From contig DNFL01000040.1 of assembly GCA_003486945.1 (NCBI GenBank), forward strand, positions 1 to 19,334: a DNA stretch of 19,334 bases, in the 5' to 3' direction. The translations under genes were made by a program, and so were the position numbers. Below the pieces are notes generated by a model. That model saw only the letters and a program-made list of their open reading frames with translations, had not been told where the DNA came from and ran no database searches. The stretch's first letter is position 1; every line of letters starts with the position of its first letter. The DNA comes from Hyphomonas sp. (GTDB lineage Bacteria > Pseudomonadota > Alphaproteobacteria > Caulobacterales > Hyphomonadaceae). Below are positions 14,278 to 19,334 of the stretch, piece after piece.

Positions 14278-15542
14278 TCGCGCTGCTCTCTCTCGCCTGG
14301 CGCAGCCTGCTCAACCGCAAGGGCTCGGTGATCCTCACCATCCTGGCGGTCGCGCTTTCGGTTGCGCTTTTCCTCGGTGTCGAGAAGGCGCGCAACGGGG
14401 CGCGCGACGGGTTCGGCAACACGATTTCGGGAACCGATCTGATCGTCGGCGCGCCGACCGGTTCGGTGAATCTCCTGCTCTACACTGTGTTCCGGATGGG
14501 TAATGCGACAGCGGAGATTTCCTGGCCGACCTATCAGCAGATTGCCGCGCGCAAGGATGTAGCCTGGACCGTGCCGATCTCGCTAGGCGACAACCATCTC
14601 GGCTACCGTGTGATGGGCACGACCACGGATTATTTCGAGCATTACAAGTTTGGCGGCGGCAAACCGCTGGAGATCGCCGATGGCGAGATATTCGACGACC
14701 TGTTCGATGCCGTTATCGGCGCCGAAGTGGCGCGCGATCTTGGCTACACGGTCGGCACGCCGCTGGTGCTGACACACGGGCTCGGCTCCGCCGGGTTCGA
14801 AGCGGCACACGACAACCGGCCTTTCCGGGTTGTTGGCATACTCAAACCCACCGGCACACCCGTTGACCGCTCGGTGCATGTTTCGCTGGAAGCGATCACG
14901 GCGATCCATGTCGGCTGGGAATCCGGCGCGCGCAATCCGTTGGCGGATACGATCTCGGAAGAGATGATCCGTTCGTTCAACCTGACCCCGCGCACGGTGA
15001 CGGCGGTGTTCGTCGGCCTCGAGCGCAAGGGCACGATCCTGACGACGCGGCGCGCGATCAACACCAACAAGGGTGAACCGCTGATGGCAATTATCCCCGG
15101 CGAAGCGCTGGCGGAGCTCTGGAGCGTGACCGCTGTGGCCGAACGCGCGCTGCTGGCGGTCTCTGCCTTTGTCATCGCGGTGGGCCTCGTTTCGATCCTC
15201 ACCTCGATCCTGACCAGCCTGAACGAGCGCCGGCGCGAAATGTCGATCCTGCGGGCCACCGGCGCGCGGCCGCACCACATCTTCCTGCTGCTGGTGCTGG
15301 AGGCCGGCCTTGTGGGCTTTATCGGCGCGATTCTCGGCATTGTTCTCGTATATGTGATCCTCGGCGCGCTCGCGCCGATGTTGCAGGCCCAGTATGGTGT
15401 TGCCTTCGGCACCGGGCTTCCGGGCCGCGTCGACCTGACCGTGCTGGGCGCCGTATCGGGCGCCTCGCTGCTGATCGGCGCTGTTCCGGCGATCGCGGCG
15501 ATGCGCCGGTCCCTTGCAGACGGGCTCAGCGTCCGGCTTTAA
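14274..15542 (+). CDS. FtsX/MacB-like ABC transporter permease
   Basis: A 422-aa inner-membrane permease. One transmembrane helix at about residues 18-36 (VILTILAVALSVALFLGV) is followed by a large periplasmic domain of about 240 residues, then three helices near the C-terminus (ALLAVSAFVIAVGLVSIL; LVGFIGAILGIVLVYVILGA; LGAVSGASLLIGAVPAIAA). NERRREMSILRATGAR before the third helix is the FtsX-family cytoplasmic coupling motif. This is the four-helix FtsX/MacB/LolE architecture, with no outer-membrane channel gene beside it. The start codon overlaps the ATPase stop in ATGA, a translational-coupling arrangement. It probably forms a dimer with two ATPase copies and acts on the DUF2796 and DUF3299 lipoproteins. 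Confidence 0.92.
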   Translation: MIALLSLAWRSLLNRKGSVILTILAVALSVALFLGVEKARNGARDGFGNTISGTDLIVGAPTGSVNLLLYTVFRMGNATAEISWPTYQQIAARKDVAWTVPISLGDNHLGYRVMGTTTDYFEHYKFGGGKPLEIADGEIFDDLFDAVIGAEVARDLGYTVGTPLVLTHGLGSAGFEAAHDNRPFRVVGILKPTGTPVDRSVHVSLEAITAIHVGWESGARNPLADTISEEMIRSFNLTPRTVTAVFVGLERKGTILTTRRAINTNKGEPLMAIIPGEALAELWSVTAVAERALLAVSAFVIAVGLVSILTSILTSLNERRREMSILRATGARPHHIFLLLVLEAGLVGFIGAILGIVLVYVILGALAPMLQAQYGVAFGTGLPGRVDLTVLGAVSGASLLIGAVPAIAAMRRSLADGLSVRL

Positions 15543-15599
15543 GGAACGGCCCGGATGATATGGATTCAGGTGCTGGCGGGATGCTGCCGGCAGTTCTAA

Positions 15600-16298
15600 A
15601 TGGATGGCATGATCTCTCAGATGAAACCGCTCACCGTCGCCCTCCTGTCGTTTGTCCTCGTTGCCTGCGGCGGCGCCGCTTCCGATGTGGCCGAAGCCGC
15701 ACCGCCCGCTTCGCCGGCCTCTGCAGCTCGCCCTGTGGCGAAACCGGCACAGACCGCAGAAGAGCGCGCAGCCGCCCGCGCCGAGAAAGCCGCCCAGCGC
15801 GCCGCCGAACGCAAGAAGATGGACGAAGACCTCGCCGCGCGCGGCGTGAAGCGCGTCGGTTGGGAAGACCTGATGCCGGAAGGCGAGAATGAGCGCCTCG
15901 CCCAGATGTACCAGGCGCAGATGGCGATGCTGTTCTCCAGCCCGGTGGCCGAAGGCGGCGCCGGCGATGTCGGCATCCAGATCGGCACATTCAACACGGT
16001 GAAGGAACTCAACGGCAAGAAGATCGTGATCCCCGGCTATACGGTGCCGTTTGAGTTCGGCCCGGATGCGCAGATCAAGGAATTCCTGCTGGTTCCGCAG
16101 TTCGGCCAGTGCCTGCACAATCCGCCGCCGCCGCCGAACCAGACGATCTTCGTGATTGCCGACAAGGCGATCAAGATGAAGGATCTGGCGCAGGCGGTCT
16201 GGATCGAGGGCACGATCTATACCCAGACGCAGGAAAGCGAACTGGCGGATGCCGCTTATACGATCAAGCTCGACCGGATCACGGAGTATACCTATTGA
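15600..16298 (+). CDS. DUF3299 domain-containing lipoprotein
   Basis: Up to 232 aa. An N-terminal lipoprotein signal ends in L20-V21-A22-C23, followed by an Ala/Pro/Glu-rich linker with a charged helix of about 35 residues (AEERAAARAEKAAQRAAERK). The C-terminal half is DUF3299: VGWEDLMPEGE, VIPGYTVPFEF, and the signature FLLVPQFGQCLHNPPPPPNQ with a Cys-x-His pair that could bind metal. DUF3299 proteins co-occur with DUF2796 and FtsX-type ABC genes in Zrg-like loci (recalled). Start codons at 15600, 15609 and 15621 are all in frame; MKPLTVALLSFVLVAC from 15621 is the shortest good signal, and no start has a clear ribosome-binding site. It begins 57 nt after the permease and its stop overlaps the start of the HAD gene. 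Confidence 0.85.
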   Translation: MDGMISQMKPLTVALLSFVLVACGGAASDVAEAAPPASPASAARPVAKPAQTAEERAAARAEKAAQRAAERKKMDEDLAARGVKRVGWEDLMPEGENERLAQMYQAQMAMLFSSPVAEGGAGDVGIQIGTFNTVKELNGKKIVIPGYTVPFEFGPDAQIKEFLLVPQFGQCLHNPPPPPNQTIFVIADKAIKMKDLAQAVWIEGTIYTQTQESELADAAYTIKLDRITEYTY

Positions 16299-16927
16299 GC
16301 GGACCTGACCCGTCGCGGCTGAAAGTGGTCGCCTGGGATTTTGACGGCGTTCTCAATCGCAATATCGAACAGGGCGTGTTCCTCTGGTCGAAGACTTTCG
16401 AGCAGGACCTTGGCCTGCCGCTGCAATCCTTCAGCCATTACCTGTTCGGCGGGCGTTTCCAGAAGGCGATGGTCGGCGAGGCGTGCCTGAAGGAACTCGT
16501 CACCGAGTGGAGCGAGCTCAACGGCGCTGCCGGTCGGGCAGGGGAGATCCTCGACTACTGGTTTCGCGCCGATGCGATGCCGGACCACGACACGCTGGGG
16601 ATCGTCCGTGGACTGAAGGCGCGCGGCGTCAGCAATGTGATGGCAACCAACAACGAAGTGCACCGTACACAGTTCATCGAACATGACATGGGCTTCGGCG
16701 CGCACATGGACCGCATCTTCGCCGCCGGCCGGATGAAGATCGCCAAGCCGGACAGTGCCTATTTCGCGCATATCGAGGAGACGCTGGAGATTGACCCGGC
16801 GCAAATCCTTCTGGTCGACGACCTGCACGAGAACATTCTCTCGGCGCGTGGAAGAGGCTGGCAGACCTTCCATTTCACGCCCGGCTCGCATGGCGATCTG
16901 GCGGGTGCGTTGGGCTTGCAGCCCTGA
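16295..16927 (+). CDS. HAD family hydrolase
   Basis: A 210-aa cytosolic HAD-superfamily phosphatase-type protein. Motif I is D15-F16-D17-G-V-L (nucleophile D15, acid D17), motif II T118 in VMATNNE, motif III K151 in KIAKPDS, and motif IV D175-D176 in LLVDDLHEN; a helical cap lies between motifs I and II. Closest in style to the HAD-IA (beta-phosphoglucomutase/phosphatase) group; the substrate is unknown. The start is taken as the TTG at 16295, which overlaps the preceding TGA in TTGA, because it places motif I at the usual distance from the N-terminus; a GTG at 16325 would leave it too short. The overlap suggests translational coupling to the DUF3299 gene, making it the last gene of the zinc-island operon, although a zinc role is not evident. 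Confidence 0.85.
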   Translation: MSGPDPSRLKVVAWDFDGVLNRNIEQGVFLWSKTFEQDLGLPLQSFSHYLFGGRFQKAMVGEACLKELVTEWSELNGAAGRAGEILDYWFRADAMPDHDTLGIVRGLKARGVSNVMATNNEVHRTQFIEHDMGFGAHMDRIFAAGRMKIAKPDSAYFAHIEETLEIDPAQILLVDDLHENILSARGRGWQTFHFTPGSHGDLAGALGLQP

Positions 16928-16968
16928 GCCTGATCCATCGCGGAGCGGGGATCAAAACAGCCCTGAGC

Positions 16969-17009
16969 CAGGTTCACGTGAGGCGCCCTCGGCGCCGATA
17001 CGGAACCTG
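16969..17009. terminator. Long imperfect hairpin downstream of the HAD gene
   Basis: Arms CAGGTTC (16969-16975) and GAACCTG (17003-17009) enclose a CGTG/TACG segment and then GGCGCC-CTC-GGCGCC, giving about 17 paired bases with small internal loops. It starts 42 nt after the operon's stop. On the plus strand it has no U-tract (an A-run follows), so it is more likely a 3'-end stabilising stem or a factor-assisted terminator. Confidence 0.5.
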
Positions 17010-17040
17010 ATAAAAAAGAAGGGCGGCCGTCTGGCCGCCC
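17010..17040 (-). terminator. Intrinsic terminator of mscL
   Basis: On the minus strand GGGCGGCC-AGAC-GGCCGCCC (8-bp GC stem, 4-nt loop, 17040-17021) is followed at once by TTCTTTTTTAT, the standard intrinsic terminator layout. It lies about 80 nt after the mscL stop. On the plus strand the same stem lacks a U-tract. Confidence 0.85.
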
Positions 17041-17120
17041 CTCACTACTCTACTCGGGTACTCTACTATCCATCACAATGCAGGTGATTCCCTAACACCG
17101 GATGAACAAGGTTACGCCCC

Positions 17121-17531
17121 CTAGCTCTGCTTGGCGAGCAGGTTGCGGATTTCTTCCAGCAGCACTTCCTGGCGCGGCGGGGCCGGGGGCGGTGCGGCGG
17201 CTTCGGCCTTCTTGAGATTGTTCATGGCCTTGATGATCATGAACATCACAAAGGCGACAATGATGAAGGAGATGACGGCGGAGATGAACGCGCCGAGTTC
17301 GATGACGGCAGCCTCTTTCACGACCGCGCCGGCGGCATCGAGTTCCGCCGGAACAATGGTGAACTTCAGCGCCGACAGGTCAATGCCGCCCATGATCGGC
17401 GCAAGGACCGGCAGGAACACGCCCTGGATGAAGGCAGTGACCACGGTGGCGAAAGCGCCGCCCATGACAAAGCCCACGGCCATGTCGATGAGGTTGCCCT
17501 TCATCGCGAATTCTTTGAATTCCTTTAGCAT
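17121..17531 (-). CDS. mscL: Large-conductance mechanosensitive channel MscL
   Basis: A 136-aa inner-membrane channel that opens under membrane tension to release solutes during hypo-osmotic shock. It has the standard layout: N-terminal amphipathic helix MLKEFKEFAMKGN, TM1 (LIDMAVGFVMGGAFATVVTA, about 15-34) with the gate region, a periplasmic loop with PIMGG, TM2 (about 78-100, FISAVISFIIVAFVMFMIIK), then a Pro/Ala linker (AAAPPPAPP) and the C-terminal bundle helix VLLEEIRNLLAKQ. Length matches E. coli MscL. The ATG at 17531-17529 was chosen over an upstream in-frame start because it follows AAAGGGG and matches the conserved N-terminus. It is a single-gene unit with its own terminator. Confidence 0.96.
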   Translation of the reverse strand: MLKEFKEFAMKGNLIDMAVGFVMGGAFATVVTAFIQGVFLPVLAPIMGGIDLSALKFTIVPAELDAAGAVVKEAAVIELGAFISAVISFIIVAFVMFMIIKAMNNLKKAEAAAPPPAPPRQEVLLEEIRNLLAKQS

Positions 17532-17639
17532 TTCTACCCCTTTGAACTGTCCCGGAGCGTCATGCACTCCGGCTTCAGATTGCGGGCTTCGGACGCAGCG
17601 TCAAGCTGGGGCCGCATGAAAGGCGAGCAATGAGGGGCT

Positions 17640-17939
17640 TTATCGCGCCTCGGGATCGTCGCCGCCATTGACGCGGGCGCGCAATTCCTTGCCGGCCTTG
17701 AAGAAGGGAACTGCCTTGGCAGGAACCTTTACGGATTCGCCGGTGCGGGGATTGCGCCCCTTGCGGGCATCTCGCTTGCGCACCGAGAAGGCGCCGAAAC
17801 CGCGAAGCTCAACCCGGTCGCCGCGGGCGAGCGCGCCGCCGATCTCATCCAGAATGACATTGACCACCTTCTCCACGTCTTCGTGGCGCAGGTGCGGGTA
17901 TTCTGCCGCAAGTTTGTCAATCAGCTGAGATTTCAACAT
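17640..17939 (-). CDS. ihfB: Integration host factor subunit beta
   Basis: A 99-aa DNA-bending protein of the HU/IHF family. Its start [20 protein letters not shown] and the core [20 protein letters not shown] match the IHF beta subunit more than HU. GRNPRTG (61-67) is the DNA-inserting arm with the intercalating Pro64, and [15 protein letters not shown] is the typical IHF end. It pairs with IHF alpha (not in this window) to bend DNA at WATCAA-N4-TTR sites. The ATG at 17939-17937 gives the family N-terminus; the upstream open frame starts from a TTG within the leader. Its position just downstream of rpsA is conserved in proteobacteria. The start codon and its ACAGG ribosome site lie inside a small inverted repeat. 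Confidence 0.93.
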   Translation of the reverse strand: MLKSQLIDKLAAEYPHLRHEDVEKVVNVILDEIGGALARGDRVELRGFGAFSVRKRDARKGRNPRTGESVKVPAKAVPFFKAGKELRARVNGGDDPEAR

Positions 17940-17949
17940 CCTGTTGATA
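17933..17949 (-). promoter_or_regulatory. Inverted repeat / IHF-like site over the ihfB start codon
   Basis: TCAACA-TCC-TGTTGA (17933-17947) is a perfect 6+3+6 inverted repeat containing the ihfB AUG and its AGG ribosome site. On the minus strand, TATCAACAGGATG (17949-17937) matches the IHF consensus WATCAA-N4-TTR at all but one position. It could thus serve in RNA-level or IHF-mediated autoregulation. The RNA stem would have only a 3-nt loop and is AU-rich, so it would be weak. Confidence 0.35.
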
Positions 17950-17958
17950 TTAAACGCA

Positions 17959-17991
17959 TTTGCGGCGGAAGCGCTAGGCCCCCGCCGCAAA
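17959..17991. repeat. 10-bp perfect stem-loop in the ihfB leader
   Basis: TTTGCGGCGG (17959-17968) and CCGCCGCAAA (17982-17991) pair perfectly around a 13-nt loop. On the minus strand this sits 19 nt before the ihfB ATG. On the plus strand it is followed after 7 nt by seven T residues (17999-18005), resembling a terminator for transcription running antisense toward rpsA. A second smaller stem, GCCCG-TTT-CGGGC (18015-18027), lies just after the rpsA stop without a minus-strand T-tract. Confidence 0.55.
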
Positions 17992-18043
17992 CATTGCCTT
18001 TTTTTCAGGGGCCGGCCCGTTTCGGGCTGCCCGCTGGCAGGTC

Positions 18044-19334
18044 TCAGCCCATCAGGGCTTCGGCCTGGCTTTTCCAGTCTTCGCGTTCCATGCGGCCCTG
18101 GAAGCCCAGTTCTTCCTCAAGGCTGGCGACCTGGTCGGCCGAGAGGGCCGCGATCTGCCAGAAGTGGAAGATGCCTGCATCGTGCAGCTTCTTCTCGAAG
18201 GCCGGGCCCACGCCTTTGATCTTTTTCAGATCGTCGGCATCGCCTTGCGGCGCCGTCAGACGGCCGCGGGCGTCGAGCGACTTGGCATCGCCCTTCGCAG
18301 CAGGCGCCGGAGCGGCCTTGGCCTTGCCCTTGGCGCCCGAAGAGGCGAGGGCTGCGCCGAGGATGTCACCAAGCGAGGCGCCGGCATCTGCCGAACCGTA
18401 CTGGGCAACCGCTTCGGCTTCCTCGGCGATTTCGAGGGCCTTGATCGACAGCGAGACGCGGCGCGTGGCACGGTCAACCGTGATAACCTTGGCATCGACC
18501 TTGTCGCCGACCGCGAAACGCTCGGGGCGTTGATCGGCCCGGTCGCGCGAGAGGTCGGAGCGGCGGATGAAGGACCGGATCGCGGGCGAGCCGAACTCGA
18601 CTTCGATACCGCCAGAGGTCACTTCGGTGACGGTGCAGGTCACGGTCGAACCGCGCTTCACACCGGAATCGCCGGCAGCTTCGATCGGATCGCCCGACAG
18701 TTGCTTGATGCCGAGCGAGATACGCTCCTTGTCAACGTCGACGTCGAGGACTTTCGCCTTGACGCGGTCACCCTTGGTGAAGCCTTCGATCGCCTGATCG
18801 CCGGGCTTGTCCCACGAGATGTCGTTGATGTGCACCATGCCGTCCAGGTCCGGGCCGAGGCCGACGAACAGGCCGAACTCGGTGATGCCGCGCACTTCGC
18901 CCTCGATTTCCGAGCCGACGGGATGTTCGGCAAGGAAGGCGTTCCACGGATTGTCCATGGTCTGCTTGAGGCCGAGCGAGATGCGGCGCTTGTCGCTGTC
19001 GACATCCAGCACTTCCACATCGACTTCCTGCGAGGTCGAGAGGATCTTGCCGGGGTGCACGTTCTTCTTGGTCCAGCTCATTTCCGAGACGTGGACCAGA
19101 CCTTCGACACCGGCTTCCAGTTCAACGAATGCGCCGTAATCGGTGATGTTGGTCACGCGGCCCTTGTGGACCGAGCCGATCGGATAGGCGCGTTCAACCG
19201 CATCCCACGGATCGGACTGCAGCTGCTTCATGCCCAGGCTGATGCGGTGGGTTTCCTTGTTGATCTTGATGACCTGAACCTTGACGGTCTCGCCGATCGA
19301 CAGGATTTCCGAGGGGTGGTTGACGCGGCGCCAG
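18044..19334 (-). CDS. rpsA: 30S ribosomal protein S1 (3' part), with C-terminal helix-hairpin-helix extension
   Basis: The gene runs off the window edge, and the frame is open to base 19333. S1 binds mRNA on the 30S subunit and helps initiate translation. Visible are the tail of one S1 repeat ([19 protein letters not shown], then [15 protein letters not shown]), two complete OB-fold repeats ([22 protein letters not shown] and on; [21 protein letters not shown] and on) and a more divergent last repeat ([21 protein letters not shown]). After the usual [11 protein letters not shown] tail there is an Ala/Lys/Pro linker and about 63 more residues (18044-18235) with [17 protein letters not shown], a helix-hairpin-helix motif. 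This extension resembles one found on alphaproteobacterial L21 and NuoE-like proteins and is not part of standard S1. ihfB follows on the same strand. Confidence 0.96.
   Translation of the reverse strand, partial: WRRVNHPSEILSIGETVKVQVIKINKETHRISLGMKQLQSDPWDAVERAYPIGSVHKGRVTNITDYGAFVELEAGVEGLVHVSEMSWTKKNVHPGKILSTSQEVDVEVLDVDSDKRRISLGLKQTMDNPWNAFLAEHPVGSEIEGEVRGITEFGLFVGLGPDLDGMVHINDISWDKPGDQAIEGFTKGDRVKAKVLDVDVDKERISLGIKQLSGDPIEAAGDSGVKRGSTVTCTVTEVTSGGIEVEFGSPAIRSFIRRSDLSRDRADQRPERFAVGDKVDAKVITVDRATRRVSLSIKALEIAEEAEAVAQYGSADAGASLGDILGAALASSGAKGKAKAAPAPAAKGDAKSLDARGRLTAPQGDADDLKKIKGVGPAFEKKLHDAGIFHFWQIAALSADQVASLEEELGFQGRMEREDWKSQAEALMG

Noticed and set aside
14583..16118. A 511-aa open frame on the minus strand opposite the permease and DUF3299 genes
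   Set aside because: It is a codon-bias shadow with low-complexity Arg/His/Gly composition, and it spans two well-supported plus-strand genes and their junction.
16921..16969. Direct repeat GCCCTGAGCC at 16921 and 16960
   Set aside because: Only 10 bp and partly within coding sequence, with no other sign of an insertion or attachment site.

Overview
The window is high-GC, densely packed DNA that reads as an alphaproteobacterial chromosome, most likely Hyphomonadaceae or a close relative (Hyphomonas/Henriciella type). The basis is the TonB receptor of the Xanthomonas/Caulobacter type beside a beta-propeller phytase, the rpsA-ihfB gene order, an intracellular PhaZ, and the codon bias that produces many long antisense shadow frames. 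The assignment is inference from gene content. No tRNA, rRNA, CRISPR array, transposase or prophage gene is visible, so this looks like resident chromosome.

Layout. (a) 2-518: the 3' end of a DNA-3-methyladenine glycosylase I gene with an apparent +1 frameshift. (b) 525-2600: a carotenoid oxygenase gene divergent from a TetR regulator, with a 19-bp palindrome overlapping the regulator's start codon. (c) 2605-6751: a lipoprotein beta-propeller phytase divergent from a large TonB-dependent receptor, across a 319-bp spacer with two Pho-box-like direct repeats; probably a phytate/phosphate scavenging pair. (d) 6837-8644: a CHAD protein and two unrecognised small membrane proteins. (e) 8846-11777: PHA depolymerase, a cysteine-synthase-family enzyme, and a divergent Lrp/AsnC regulator resembling E. 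coli DecR. (f) 11749-11901: a 50-aa membrane microprotein whose Shine-Dalgarno sequence lies in a hairpin. (g) 11962-16927: a probable zinc island. A ZIP transporter with a His-rich tail is divergent from a five-gene run: His/Asp-rich DUF2796 lipoprotein, ABC ATPase, FtsX/MacB-like permease, DUF3299 lipoprotein and a HAD hydrolase. (h) 16969-19334: tandem hairpins, mscL, ihfB, and the 3' part of rpsA, which carries an unusual C-terminal helix-hairpin-helix extension.

How the genes work together. The clearest multi-gene system is the zinc island, whose core resembles the Vibrio cholerae ZrgABCDE zinc-uptake genes (from memory of that system) and is paired here with a ZIP permease across an AT-rich palindrome that could bind a Fur/Zur-type regulator. 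The phytase and TonB receptor form a second unit (release of phosphate from phytate, plus an outer-membrane port). The DecR-like regulator and cysteine-synthase-family enzyme form a third (cysteine homeostasis). Convergent neighbours are packed very tightly: two pairs share a 4-nt CTAA stop overlap, and two more are separated by 4-6 nt.
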